A DNA stretch of 64,000 nucleotides from Opitutaceae bacterium (GTDB taxonomy: Bacteria; Verrucomicrobiota; Verrucomicrobiia; Opitutales; Opitutaceae). The position numbers and the translations under genes were made by a program. The notes beneath the pieces were generated by a model. It saw nothing but the letters and a program-made list of their open reading frames with translations, was not told the DNA's origin and did no database searches. The DNA is taken from positions 51,269 to 115,268 of the forward strand of contig JANQSC010000076.1 in NCBI GenBank assembly GCA_028284235.1, written 5' to 3'. Numbering within the stretch: the first letter of the stretch is position 1; each line of letters opens with the position of its first letter. Positions 37,851 to 47,749 of the stretch are shown here, one piece after another.

Positions 37851-39125
37851 ATGAAAAGACACCCGTTAGCCCTGGCGGCTTTCACACTCAGCGCGTTCAG
37901 CGCAACCCAGACACCAGCATCCTCGCCAAACGAGAAGTCGTGGAACACCGAAACCGCGATCGCCTACGCTTTGGAAAACAACGCCGACCTGAAAGCGGCT
38001 CAGTTTTCCATTCAAATCGCGGAGGCGCGTTTGGAACAAACTGGCATCCGACCCAACCCGCGAATCGAAGCCGAATATTCCGACGACTTCGCGTTCAACG
38101 ACGAAGGAGAACGCAATGTTCGTTTGGGAATCTCCCAGTCCTTTCCGATGGCCAATCGACTTCAAAAGGAGAAAGCGGTTTCCCGCGTGGATATCGCCAA
38201 AGCCAAACTAGAGGTCAAGGAACGCGCGCTCTCAATCGCCCGTTCCATCCGAGAGATCGCTCTGGAGGTAGAGGTTGCGGATACACGGATCGCTTCTCTC
38301 AAACGCTTGCGAGACCAGTCGAAGGAGCTATTCGAGTTCATCCAGTCGCGCGTCGAGAAAGGAGAATTTTCCTCCCTCGAAGCCAATCAAGCCTTGCTCG
38401 AAACACGCGCCCTCGAACAGGAGATCATACGAAACACGGACGAGCGGAACCATCTCACCCACTCCCTCGCTCCCTATCTCGGATTGCCCGCGAACCAAGA
38501 AGTCGAGTTCCTCTCTTCGCGCCTGATCGACCCCCGCGCCGCGCTCCCGCCGTTCGATCAAAACATCTTCGAACGGCATCCCGAATTTCAATTGGCAATC
38601 CTCAATGCCCATTCGGCCGAAGCGGAGATTGCCCTGGCCGAATCTGAAAACTGGGAGGACATCACCGCGGGTCTCTACTGGAGAAACGAACGGAGCGTCG
38701 ATCAACCCATCGGCATCGAGTCCGATCGCTCTCTCGGCGTAGGCGTCTCCATACCGCTTCCATTGCGCAAGAAAGGAACGCTTCGCGCCCGCGAGCAACG
38801 GGTCGCCCGCGACCAAGCCTATCAACACGCCGCGGCTGCCAAACTGCGCATTCTACACGAAGCGGAGCACGCCCGACACGAAGCGGAGGACTTGAAAAAA
38901 AGCGCCCGCGTCTTCGAGGAGAATGTCATTCGCCTCGCCAAGGCTCAAATGACGGAGATGCAGTCGGCATACCGCGATGGACAAATCAGCTTCGTCGCTC
39001 TCATGCGATCCCAGTCCCAACTCCTCGAGCTCGAGCACGATTATTTGGATACAATCGAATCCTTCGCGCGAGCGCGACTCAAACTGGAGTTCGCCCTCCT
39101 GTTCGGTCCCGGACTCGAACCATAA
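37851..39125 (+). CDS. TolC-family outer-membrane channel of second metal pump
   Basis: The 424-residue protein has a signal peptide (KRHPLALAAFTLSAFSA) and two OEP repeats: ALENNADLKAAQFSIQIAEARLEQTGIRPNPRIEA early and KAQMTEMQSAYRDGQISFVALMRSQSQLLELEHDYLD late, matching CzcC/CusC-type channels. The ATG is preceded by AGGAA about 6 bases upstream, which favours it over the frame extension starting at 37785. It should open the outer membrane for the adaptor and permease encoded next. Confidence 0.9.
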   Translation: MKRHPLALAAFTLSAFSATQTPASSPNEKSWNTETAIAYALENNADLKAAQFSIQIAEARLEQTGIRPNPRIEAEYSDDFAFNDEGERNVRLGISQSFPMANRLQKEKAVSRVDIAKAKLEVKERALSIARSIREIALEVEVADTRIASLKRLRDQSKELFEFIQSRVEKGEFSSLEANQALLETRALEQEIIRNTDERNHLTHSLAPYLGLPANQEVEFLSSRLIDPRAALPPFDQNIFERHPEFQLAILNAHSAEAEIALAESENWEDITAGLYWRNERSVDQPIGIESDRSLGVGVSIPLPLRKKGTLRAREQRVARDQAYQHAAAAKLRILHEAEHARHEAEDLKKSARVFEENVIRLAKAQMTEMQSAYRDGQISFVALMRSQSQLLELEHDYLDTIESFARARLKLEFALLFGPGLEP

Positions 39126-39140
39126 ACCGCATTTTCAGCC

Positions 39141-40289
39141 ATGAAACACATATTTTCAACAACCACCCGATTCGTCACTCTGACGCTAGTATTCGCCGTC
39201 ACGCTTGCCTCAGCCCAAAGCGGTAAACCCGGTCTCGTCATTCTCGACGAAATCTCTGTCGCCAACCTGGGGATCGAATTCGAAGAGGCGGACTATCATG
39301 ATTTCGAGGAGACCTTGTTCGTCATCGGCCGCATCGAGAATATTCCAGCCCGCAAGAGCGTACTGAGTAGTCGAATACAAGGTCGCGCTCTCGCGGTTCA
39401 CGCCTTCGAAGGCGATATCGTGGAGGCCGGCGCGACCCTCGTTGAGATGGAGAGCCTACAACCCGGAAACCCGCCTCCGGTCATCCGGCTGTCCGCGCCT
39501 CAGTCGGGCATGGTCATGAACTGCTATACGCACGTCGGCAAGCCGGTCCTCCCCGAGACCGAACTGTTCGAGATCATCGATCTCACCCAAGTCTACGCCG
39601 TCGCCCATATACCTGAAGACCGAGCGGGCCTCCTCCCCCTCGGCGCGTCCGCCCGTATTCAAGTCGCCGCTCTCCCCGGCCAGACCTTCGAAGGCGTTCT
39701 CGCTCGATACGGCACAACCGCCAATGCCGAAAACGGCACTGTCGACGCCTATTTCACCATCGACAATCCAGACTACAAGGTCCGCCCCAATATGCGGGCC
39801 GAGTTCTCGATAGTCGTGAACGAGCGAAGGGAAACACTCTCCCTGCCCAGAAGCGCGCTGCTCGACGACGGCGTGAACCAAGTCGTATTCGTCAGCGACT
39901 TCGACCTCCCCAACGCCTTCCAAAAAGTCCCCGTGCAAACCGGTGTTCAAAACGAAACGCGCGTTGAAATTCTCGGAGGCTTGTTTCCTGGAGATCAAGT
40001 CGTAGTCCGCGGCGCCTACCCGCTCCTATTCGCCGGCGGCGGTGGAATCTCGCTCAAAGAAGCCCTGGACGCCGCCCACGGACACGAACACAACGAAGAC
40101 GGTTCAGAAATGACCGCCGCGGACCGAGCCGCCCACGCCCAACGCGACACGGGAAACTCCCCTAGCGGGGCGAGCAGCCAACGCCTGCTGTTTTTAACTC
40201 TTCTCTCCGGCTTCCTCTTCGCGCTCCTGATTCTCAGCGTAGTGGTTCAGAGACGAACGGCTCGGAAAACGAGCGAAAACGGAAAGTGA
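39141..40289 (+). CDS. RND periplasmic adaptor with C-terminal membrane helix
   Basis: The 382-residue membrane-fusion protein has a signal peptide (to about residue 25), the IPARKSVLSSRIQGRALAVHAFEGDIVEAG lipoyl-like segment, a beta-barrel region and a C-terminal PDQVVVRGAYPLLFA-type membrane-proximal domain. After a His-containing stretch (AAHGHEHNEDGSE) it ends with an unusual transmembrane helix (LLFLTLLSGFLFALLILSVVV, about 350-370) and a basic tail. Most adaptors lack a C-terminal helix. It has no heavy-metal-binding domain like that of the first operon. It is followed after 4 bases by its permease gene. Confidence 0.88.
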   Translation: MKHIFSTTTRFVTLTLVFAVTLASAQSGKPGLVILDEISVANLGIEFEEADYHDFEETLFVIGRIENIPARKSVLSSRIQGRALAVHAFEGDIVEAGATLVEMESLQPGNPPPVIRLSAPQSGMVMNCYTHVGKPVLPETELFEIIDLTQVYAVAHIPEDRAGLLPLGASARIQVAALPGQTFEGVLARYGTTANAENGTVDAYFTIDNPDYKVRPNMRAEFSIVVNERRETLSLPRSALLDDGVNQVVFVSDFDLPNAFQKVPVQTGVQNETRVEILGGLFPGDQVVVRGAYPLLFAGGGGISLKEALDAAHGHEHNEDGSEMTAADRAAHAQRDTGNSPSGASSQRLLFLTLLSGFLFALLILSVVVQRRTARKTSENGK

Positions 40290-40293
40290 CGCC

Positions 40294-43200
40294 ATGTTAA
40301 ACGCCCTCATTCGCTTTTCGCTCGCCCACCGAACCCTCGTCATTTGCGGCGCAGTCATCATACTCGCGCTCGGCATTCAAACCGGACGCGAGCTCCCCGT
40401 GGAAGTGTTGCCGGACTTGACGAAACCCACCGTCACGCTTTTGACCGAGGCCCCCGGACTCGCCCCCGAAGAAGTCGAAACGCTCGTCACCCTCCCGATC
40501 GAAGCCGCCCTCATGGGCGTCTCCGGACTGACTCGCCTTCGCTCCACCTCCGACGTTTCCCTCTCGTTGGTGTTCGTCGAGTTCGAATGGGGAACAGACA
40601 TTTATAAAGCGCGCCAGTTCGTCCAAGAGCGCCTGCAGTCCGCCCGTGAAAACCTGCCCGAAGGTATTTCGCCCTACATGACTCCCGTCGCGTCGCTCAT
40701 GGGCGAAATCATGCTAGTGGGACTCAGCAGTGAAAACGAGACGATCGAGCCAAGCGAACTCCGCGTCCTCGCCGACTGGACCGTTCGCCGACGCCTGCAA
40801 AGCATCCCGGGTGTCGCAGAAGTTCTCTCCATGGGAGGAGGTGTCAGGCAAATCCAAATACAGCCCGACCCCAACCGCATGCGGTCACTCAACATCAGCT
40901 TCGACGAACTTCAGTCGGCCGCGTCCCGAGCCGCCGGCAATTCCACCGGAGGGTTTCTCTCCGCCAGCGCCCAGGAAATCATGGTCCGCAATCTAGCCAT
41001 GACCACCGATCTCGAAGCGTTGGGGTCGACTGTCATTAAACAAATCGACGGGCGACCCATTCTCATCACGGACGTCGCCGACGTCCTCTGGGGAATTGAG
41101 CCCATGCGCGGCGACGCCGCAGTAAACGGCATCCCCGGGGTCATCATGAGCGTTACGAAAACGCCCGGATTCGACACCTTGGCCGTCACGCAGAACGTGG
41201 AAGCGGCGCTTGAAGATCTGCAAACGACCATCCCCAGCGACGCCACGCTCACTCCGCTTTTCCGGCAAGCCGACTTTATCGAGAACGCCATCGGCAATCT
41301 CGAGGAAGCGATCCGCGACGGCGCCATCATGGTCTCGCTCGTCCTGCTACTCTTCCTGCTAAACGTCCGAACCACATTCATAACGCTCACCGCCATTCCT
41401 CTCTCCTTCGCTAGCGCGCTTCTCGTTTTTCGGGCGTTCGATATCAGCGTCAACGCGATGACTCTTGGCGGACTCGCGGTCGCTATCGGAATGGTCGTCG
41501 ACGACGCTATTGTCGACGTAGAAAACGTGTTCCGGAGACTGAAAGAAAATGCCCGCTCCGACCAACCGATATCCCGGCTAGAAGTCATCGCTCGAGCGTC
41601 CGCCGAAGTGCGCAACTCAATCCTCTACGCCACTGTATTCATAATTCTCGTATTCATACCTATCCTGATGCTCACCGGCGTCGAAGGGCGCCTCTTCACC
41701 CCGATCGCCATCGCCACCATCACGAGCATGGCCGCGTCGTTCTTGGTTTCACTCACGGTCATCCCAGTTTTGTGCTCAATCCTGCTCGACCCGAAATCGG
41801 GGAACGAACACAAAGACGGATTCGCAAATCGATCCATAAAGTGGATACTGGAGCGATCCTGGCTCAAACTCGCTCTCGACTACCCGTTCATCGTTCTCGC
41901 CCTGTCTGCCGCTCTCCTCGCGGGCGCCTTGAGTCTCTACCCTAGGATGGGGAAGGACTTTTTGCCGTCGTTCAAGGAGGAGACGGTCCTGGTCGCTCTC
42001 ACCGCCGCTCCCGGAACATCGCTCACCCAAATGAACGAGATTTCCGACGTCGCGGATCGGCTTCTCCTGAAAATCCCCGAAATACGAAAAGTCGGGCGAC
42101 GCATCGGGCGGGCCGAGCGGGGCGACCACGTAGTCCCCGTCTCCACTGTCGAATTCGACATCGATTTCAAGCCCGACGGTCGCCCCCGAGAGGTAGTGCT
42201 CGAGGACATACGCGCCACCATGCGAACGATTCCCGGGACATTCAGCGCCTTGAGCGGGCCGCTCGCGGACCGGATCGGCCATATGCTGAGCGGCGTTTCC
42301 GCCAAAGTCGCCATAAAAATATTCGGTCCCGACTTGGACGAGATTCGAAGGATCGGCGAGTCGATAAAAACCCTCGCTCGAAACATTCCCGGGCTCGAGG
42401 ACGCCCGCGTGGAGCAACAAGCTCCCATCCCGCAGCTCAGAATCGAAATCGACCGCGAGCGCGCCCAAACGTACGGCATCACGCCCGGAGCCCTCAACGA
42501 ACAACTGTCGACCCTCATTGGAGGGGAACATGTCGGAGTCCTTTACGAAAACCAACGGGCTCTCGACCTCGTCATCCGCCTCCCCGAAAAATGGCGGGAA
42601 TCAACGAGTCGACTTCAGGAACTGTACATCGATGCGGAAAGCGGGCGGAGTATTCCACTTTCGCTCGTCGCCGACATTCGCGACGCCAAAGGACCTAATA
42701 TCATCCAACGCGAGAATATGATGCGGCGTTTTGTCGTGAGCATCAATCCGACCGAGCGGGATATGGCTTCGCTCGTCTCCCGCCTGCAGGCGGAAGTCTC
42801 CGAAAATCTCTCGTGGAAAGCGGGCTACTTCGTCAGTTTCGAAGGCGAGTTCCAAGCTCAGCAAGAAGCAACCAAACGCATCGCCTTCTACAGTGTGGCG
42901 ATTCTACTCGTCATGGCTCTGTTGCTGTACACCTACTTCTCGTCGCCTGTATTCGCTCTACAAGTACTGTGCGACATTCCACTCGCGCTGATTGGAGGGC
43001 TCGTTTTAACCTGGTTAGTTGTCGACAATATCAGCATCGCCACTCTGGTCGGGTTTATCGCGATCACCGGAATCGCGGCTCGCAACAGCGTGATGCTCCT
43101 CTCCCACTACCTGCATCTCATGAAACACGAGGGCGAGTCGTTCTCGAGAGCGATGATTCTTCGTGGCACCTTGGAACGCGTACCGCCTGTCCTCATGACC

Positions 43201-43410
43201 GCTCTCTCGGCCGGGATCGCCCTCATTCCATTGGCGCTAGCCGCAGAGGCTCCCGGCAAAGAGATTCTCCATCCCGTCGCGGTGGTCATCGTCGGCGGCC
43301 TCGTCACATCCACCGCGCTCGGCCTCGGCGTCACGCCCGCCGTCTTTTATCTCTTCGGCCGCAAAGCGGCGGAAAACGCTGTCGCTCGCAACGCAGCCGC
43401 CACCGCCTAG
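40294..43410 (+). CDS. Heavy-metal-type RND permease of uncertain substrate
   Basis: The 1038-residue RND pump has the HME-family start (RFSLAHRTLVICGAVIILALG) and motif LPVEVLPDLTKPTV. Its TM4 region is LAVAIGMVVDDAIVDVENVFRRL, with the VVDDAI..VEN pattern I associate with the less studied HME5-like branch, not the GAMVDA pattern of CusA or the DFGxxxDGAV of CzcA. Of the three copper-pump methionine positions only the GHMLSGV one has a Met. The exported ion is therefore unknown, possibly divalent or monovalent metal. It completes a CBA operon with the two genes upstream. Confidence 0.88.
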   Translation: MLNALIRFSLAHRTLVICGAVIILALGIQTGRELPVEVLPDLTKPTVTLLTEAPGLAPEEVETLVTLPIEAALMGVSGLTRLRSTSDVSLSLVFVEFEWGTDIYKARQFVQERLQSARENLPEGISPYMTPVASLMGEIMLVGLSSENETIEPSELRVLADWTVRRRLQSIPGVAEVLSMGGGVRQIQIQPDPNRMRSLNISFDELQSAASRAAGNSTGGFLSASAQEIMVRNLAMTTDLEALGSTVIKQIDGRPILITDVADVLWGIEPMRGDAAVNGIPGVIMSVTKTPGFDTLAVTQNVEAALEDLQTTIPSDATLTPLFRQADFIENAIGNLEEAIRDGAIMVSLVLLLFLLNVRTTFITLTAIPLSFASALLVFRAFDISVNAMTLGGLAVAIGMVVDDAIVDVENVFRRLKENARSDQPISRLEVIARASAEVRNSILYATVFIILVFIPILMLTGVEGRLFTPIAIATITSMAASFLVSLTVIPVLCSILLDPKSGNEHKDGFANRSIKWILERSWLKLALDYPFIVLALSAALLAGALSLYPRMGKDFLPSFKEETVLVALTAAPGTSLTQMNEISDVADRLLLKIPEIRKVGRRIGRAERGDHVVPVSTVEFDIDFKPDGRPREVVLEDIRATMRTIPGTFSALSGPLADRIGHMLSGVSAKVAIKIFGPDLDEIRRIGESIKTLARNIPGLEDARVEQQAPIPQLRIEIDRERAQTYGITPGALNEQLSTLIGGEHVGVLYENQRALDLVIRLPEKWRESTSRLQELYIDAESGRSIPLSLVADIRDAKGPNIIQRENMMRRFVVSINPTERDMASLVSRLQAEVSENLSWKAGYFVSFEGEFQAQQEATKRIAFYSVAILLVMALLLYTYFSSPVFALQVLCDIPLALIGGLVLTWLVVDNISIATLVGFIAITGIAARNSVMLLSHYLHLMKHEGESFSRAMILRGTLERVPPVLMTALSAGIALIPLALAAEAPGKEILHPVAVVIVGGLVTSTALGLGVTPAVFYLFGRKAAENAVARNAAATA

Positions 43411-43447
43411 CGCCTCGAACCAATTGAAAACATAAACCACTAACAAC

Positions 43448-43975
43448 ATGAAAACAAAAATATATCGACCCACCGCCCTAATTGGAATCCTCAGCCTGTT
43501 CGTCGCAAGCTGCGCCGATACGAACAGCGACAAACATGCGGAGCACGACCACTCCCACGAGGGCGCCGCGCATTCCGACCACGACGACCATTCCGAAAGC
43601 GAATCGGAGAAAAGAGAAGGAGGCCCCAACGGAGGCCGGCTCGTCACTTCAAGCGACACGGATTACGAGCTGCGGATCAATCCCGACCGCACCGTATCCA
43701 TCACGCTTCTCGACCAGGCCCGCAAACCGGTCGCTCCCGCAGACCAATCCGTGACAATTGTCGGCGGAGACCGATCCAGTCCGACCACGCTTTCCTTCAA
43801 TGTCATTTCGGGAGTTTTCCAGTCCGACAAACCGCTTCCCGACGGCAACATTCCAGTCATCGCCCAGTTCAAGGAGTCGGAATCCGCCTCCATCGTTCGC
43901 GAGCGGTTCACCGTCAACTTGAGTGACTGCCCCAGTTGCGACTACCAGGAATACGCCTGCGTCTGCGGGCACTAA
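43448..43975 (+). CDS. His-rich lipoprotein of second metal operon
   Basis: The 175-residue protein is a predicted lipoprotein (LFVASCAD, Cys near 21) with a His/Asp-rich linker (HAEHDHSHEGAAHSDHDDH), a beta-type domain with GGRLVTSSDTDYELRINPDRTVSITLLD and a Cys-rich end (CPSCDYQEYACVCGH). The composition suggests periplasmic metal binding, and its position 37 bases after the permease suggests operon membership. I do not recognise the family name. Confidence 0.75.
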   Translation: MKTKIYRPTALIGILSLFVASCADTNSDKHAEHDHSHEGAAHSDHDDHSESESEKREGGPNGGRLVTSSDTDYELRINPDRTVSITLLDQARKPVAPADQSVTIVGGDRSSPTTLSFNVISGVFQSDKPLPDGNIPVIAQFKESESASIVRERFTVNLSDCPSCDYQEYACVCGH

Positions 43976-44104
43976 GGCTGGCAGACGCCAAATCTGTAAC
44001 TCCAATTCGGATACCGAATCTCAGGAAAACCCCTCATGAATCAATCGGGTTCAAGAGCGGAAAGAAACTTGCCTGCCGCCTTCGTTCCCGCATCATACTC
44101 GGAA

Positions 44105-44518
44105 ATGCGCATTAGACGAACCCAAATCCTTGTCGCCCTCCTCGGAACGCTGTGCGGCCTGCACTTCTCGCTCGCCGTCGAGAACGAATCCGCCGAAACC
44201 TTCGGCCCCTACACGGCGATCACGCGCGAGGCCGAGATCGTCAGAGACGTGAAGATCGAGGAAAACGGCCGAATCTACCTCCTCCTCAATCCCGACTACA
44301 AAGAGAAGGAGATCATCCTGAAAAACTCCAACTTCAACAAAGCCGGCTACCGCAACTGGTTCAACGGGGAAAAAGAGCTCGTCTCCCCCGCCAACCAAGG
44401 CAAAGCCCCCAACCAGTTCACCGACTGGGTCGTGACCTCGGCGAATTTCGTCGAGTACTACATGGACGGCAAATTGATCCTCCACCTGGCGAAGACCGAC
44501 GCTCTACAAAAAAAGTAG
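44105..44518 (+). CDS. Small secreted protein of unknown function
   Basis: The 137-residue product starts with a signal peptide (RIRRTQILVALLGTLCGLHFSLA). The mature part has no obvious motif: FGPYTAITREAEIVRDVKIEENGRIYLLLNPDYKEKEIILKNSNF, NWFNGEKELV and VVTSANFVEYYMDGKLILHLAKTD. It seems to be a single beta-rich domain. The ATG at 44105 has GGAA immediately before it, and the frame extends 23 residues upstream. It lies between the metal operon and the antiporter, with no clear link to either. Confidence 0.65.
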   Translation: MRIRRTQILVALLGTLCGLHFSLAVENESAETFGPYTAITREAEIVRDVKIEENGRIYLLLNPDYKEKEIILKNSNFNKAGYRNWFNGEKELVSPANQGKAPNQFTDWVVTSANFVEYYMDGKLILHLAKTDALQKK

Positions 44519-44568
44519 CATTGCTCTAGAGGATACCGCTTCCGTTTCAACAGTTCGATTTCGAACGA

Positions 44569-46899
44569 ATGCACGAACACTCGATCCTCACCGATCTCGG
44601 ATGGATTCTCCTCTCGGCAGCAGCGGCGGCGCTGATCTTCCAGCGCCTGAAAATGCCGCTTCTGATCGGCTACATCGCGGCAGGGTTTCTCGTCGGACCG
44701 CACCTCGGGCTCTGGCCCGCCCTGGTCGAAATTGAAAACGTCCAAGAGCTTAGCGAGCTCGGCGTCATATTTCTGCTGTTCTACATTGGGCTTGAGTTCG
44801 ATTTCGGCCGATTGCGACGCGTTTTCGCGCCCGCGTTCATCGCGCTCAGCCTCCAGACAATGCTCATGCTGCTCCTAGGAATGGAGGCCAGTCGCTGGCT
44901 GGGCATGTCGACCATGGATGGCTGGTTTTTCGGAGGGCTGCTCTCAATCAGCTCGTCCATGGTATCCGTAAAGCTGATTCGGGAACGCGGCCTCATCCAC
45001 CAGCCCTACGCCAATCTCACGATCGGCGTCCTCGTGCTCGAGGACATCCTCGCTATCCTTTTGCTCGTCCTCCTCAGCGGAATGGCAGCAGAAGGCACCA
45101 TGAATCTCGAGGCGATCGGTCGGTCCACCTTGTTCATCGGCATCTTCACGGTTTGCGTCTTCCTGATTGGAAAGCTCGGAGCCGCCCGACTGATTCGCGA
45201 GCTCATCGCTCGCGGATCCACGGAGATGATCACCATGACCGCGCTCGGTCTGATATTCACCATCGGCCTGCTCGCGCACCAGTTCAACTTCTCCTGGGCG
45301 CTGGGCGGCTTTTTGGCCGGCGCCATCCTTTCGGGTTCGCAGCTCGCCGACGAAATCGAACAGCTCACCGAACCTCTGCGGGACATGTTCAGCGCCCTCT
45401 TCTTCGTGACAGTTGGCATGCTCATCGACCCGAAATCCCTACTGTCGAACGCAGCGGTCATTGTCGGGCTGTCACTCGTCGTCATCCTGTGCAAATTCGC
45501 CTCCTGCTGGCTCGGCTTCTTCCTCTCCGGCAACCGGCCCAACGACTCCACCCGGGCCGCTCTGATAAAGTCGCAAATCGGGGAATTCAGCTTCGTCATT
45601 GTCGCCATCGGCGCCAGCTATCAAGCCACCAGTTCCGAGTTGCAGTCGATCGTTTCCGGCGTCGCCTTCATCACGATTCTCGCCACGCCCACGCTCGCTC
45701 AAAACGAGCAGCGCATTATTCGCCTGGGAGAACGCCTCTCGCCCAAAGCCATCAAGGAATTCTGCTCCCTCTACTCCCAGTGGATCGGCACGGTGAGCTT
45801 GTCGCTCGGCCGCAGCTCGATTCTCGCCCTCGCCAAAAAGCCCGTTACTTTAATTTGTATTCACTTTTTGATTATTGTAGCGATCATTATCGCCGCCGGC
45901 GTCGTATCGAAATACGTGCCCGCTCCCGAATTTCTGCCCCTTTCTCCCGAGTTGTTTCAACAGTCGGTATTCCTCCTTTCCGTCCTCTTCAGCCTTCCCT
46001 TCTTCGTCGACACCATGCGCAACCTCAATGTGCTGGTCTGGATCTTTTCAGATACAGCCTTGAGCCGACCCGCGTTTCAACAGTTCTCCCAAGGCATCTA
46101 CCGTTCCACATTCAACGGTCTGATTCTACTCCTGCTCCTCTTCGTCTACGGCACCGCTTTCATCCTCGTCGCCGCTAACTACTTTCCCGACGGCTCCGTC
46201 TTCGTCGCCTTCCTCGTCACCACCGGAATAGTCGGATGGATCTTCTGGAAGAAGCTCGTCCACATGCACCACAACTGGGAAACCGCCGTCATCAGGTCGA
46301 TGGCCAGCGAGGCGAAAGAGCGCATTTCCCAAAAAATCTCCACGAACCTGAAAGCGCTGGAGTCCCGCACTCCCTGGGAAGTAAACGTCCATCCCATATC
46401 CCTTTCGCCCGACTCGAAGTGGATCGGTATGCAGGTGAAGGAGATCGACCTGCGAGGGGCCACCGGAGCCCTGATCGCGGGAATCGAACGAAGCGGATAC
46501 GAACTCGTGAGCATCGACCCGGACACGCGCCTCTATCCCAACGATCACGTGTTCGCCCTGGGGGAGCCCAGTCAGATCACACAAGCGGAAACCTACCTCA
46601 ATCAAAAAGGCGAGCGCTCCAACGCCCGTGTCGAGCCATTCGTATTCACCCGAGCTGTCATCCCGCCCCGGTGCGACTGGGCCGGCATGCGAATTCATGA
46701 CACGCAAATCCGATCCCGATTTCATGTCACCATAGTGGGAATACAAAAAGGAGGCGATCGAATTATTGGGCCGTCGCCACACGAAATTCTCGACGAAGGC
46801 GATCTCATTCTGGTGATGGGTTCCCAGGAGAATCTGAATATTTTTGAAGCCGAACTGAACCGTCAAGACGATCTCCCCGAGTCGGAGTCGGACGAATGA
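44569..46899 (+). CDS. CPA2-family cation:proton antiporter with two RCK_C domains (KefB-like)
   Basis: The 776-residue protein has an N-terminal Na+/H+ exchanger domain of about 12 helices, starting with LKMPLLIGYIAAGFLVGPHLGLW and ELGVIFLLFYIGLEFDFGRL, typical of CPA2 and KefB antiporters. A second hydrophobic region around residues 425-565 has several more helices. The C terminus holds two RCK_C/TrkA_C domains (about 600-680 and 695-770), with ending LDEGDLILVMGSQENLNIFEAEL. There is no RCK_N nucleotide-binding domain, in contrast to KefB itself. It likely exchanges K+ or Na+ for protons under regulation by a bound ligand. Confidence 0.9.
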   Translation: MHEHSILTDLGWILLSAAAAALIFQRLKMPLLIGYIAAGFLVGPHLGLWPALVEIENVQELSELGVIFLLFYIGLEFDFGRLRRVFAPAFIALSLQTMLMLLLGMEASRWLGMSTMDGWFFGGLLSISSSMVSVKLIRERGLIHQPYANLTIGVLVLEDILAILLLVLLSGMAAEGTMNLEAIGRSTLFIGIFTVCVFLIGKLGAARLIRELIARGSTEMITMTALGLIFTIGLLAHQFNFSWALGGFLAGAILSGSQLADEIEQLTEPLRDMFSALFFVTVGMLIDPKSLLSNAAVIVGLSLVVILCKFASCWLGFFLSGNRPNDSTRAALIKSQIGEFSFVIVAIGASYQATSSELQSIVSGVAFITILATPTLAQNEQRIIRLGERLSPKAIKEFCSLYSQWIGTVSLSLGRSSILALAKKPVTLICIHFLIIVAIIIAAGVVSKYVPAPEFLPLSPELFQQSVFLLSVLFSLPFFVDTMRNLNVLVWIFSDTALSRPAFQQFSQGIYRSTFNGLILLLLLFVYGTAFILVAANYFPDGSVFVAFLVTTGIVGWIFWKKLVHMHHNWETAVIRSMASEAKERISQKISTNLKALESRTPWEVNVHPISLSPDSKWIGMQVKEIDLRGATGALIAGIERSGYELVSIDPDTRLYPNDHVFALGEPSQITQAETYLNQKGERSNARVEPFVFTRAVIPPRCDWAGMRIHDTQIRSRFHVTIVGIQKGGDRIIGPSPHEILDEGDLILVMGSQENLNIFEAELNRQDDLPESESDE

Positions 46900-46951
46900 G
46901 CGTCAACACTCCTCTCTTGCAACGCCACGCTTGTTCCCGTTTTCTGGACTC

Positions 46952-47743
46952 GTGAAGAAGTCGTTCCTCAGTCGCATCGGCAGCGTCCTCGCTCGGCATC
47001 TTTCCCAGCCGAGCCAGCGGGCCGTGCGCAAAGCGACAAGCCCGCCAGAAAAACTCAAAGCCGCTCTCAAAAAAGGGGATGTTCTCCTCGTAGAAGGCGC
47101 CAGCCGCTTCAGCGTCGCGATCAAGTATCTCACCCAGTCGACTTGGTCGCATGCCGCCCTCTACATCGGCGACGCGGTCGACTCGAGCGACAAAGGGGAA
47201 GACGCTCGCGTCATCGTCGAAGCGGACATCCAAGAAGGCATTCGCCTGATGCCGCTTTCCATCTACTACGAGCGGCACACCCGGATATGCCGTCCCGTGG
47301 GACTTTCAGTCGAGGAGATCGACCAGCTGATCGACTACGCCGTTTCTCGGCAAGGCGATCAGTACGATTTGAAGAACATCTTCGATCTCGCCCGCTACCT
47401 TATCCAGAAGCCACCTGTACCCAATCATTGGAGACGCCGTCTACTTTCGATCGGGAGCAGCGATCCCACCCGCGCGATTTGCTCGTCGCTCATCGCCCAG
47501 GCGTTCCACTCCGTGAGCTACCCGATACTCCCGGAGTTTTCACCCGGCGATCCCCGAAAACCAAATGCGCCCGACAAAGAAAAGGAGTACGCCCGCATTC
47601 GCCATCACAGTTTGTTCGCTCCTGGCGACTTCGATCTCTCCCCCTATTTCGACGTGATCAAGCCCACCATCGAGTCCGGATTCGATCCGAAGGCGATTCG
47701 ATGGATTGACCCCGAAGAAGTAATCGCCGATTCTAAAGAGTAG
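46952..47743 (+). CDS. Permuted papain-like (NlpC/P60 superfamily, YiiX-like) protein
   Basis: The product of about 263 residues has the permuted NlpC/P60 order: the His comes first in STWSHAALYIG (codon 47150-47152) and the Cys later in AICSSLIAQAF (codon 47480-47482). YiiX/YaeF-like members act on cell-wall peptides, lipids or acylated substrates. No signal peptide is clear. The start is uncertain: a GTG at 46952 (used here) and a TTG at 46931 are in frame, and neither has a strong ribosome-binding site. It follows the antiporter by about 50 bases. Confidence 0.8.
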   Translation: MKKSFLSRIGSVLARHLSQPSQRAVRKATSPPEKLKAALKKGDVLLVEGASRFSVAIKYLTQSTWSHAALYIGDAVDSSDKGEDARVIVEADIQEGIRLMPLSIYYERHTRICRPVGLSVEEIDQLIDYAVSRQGDQYDLKNIFDLARYLIQKPPVPNHWRRRLLSIGSSDPTRAICSSLIAQAFHSVSYPILPEFSPGDPRKPNAPDKEKEYARIRHHSLFAPGDFDLSPYFDVIKPTIESGFDPKAIRWIDPEEVIADSKE

Positions 47744-47749
47744 ATTCCG

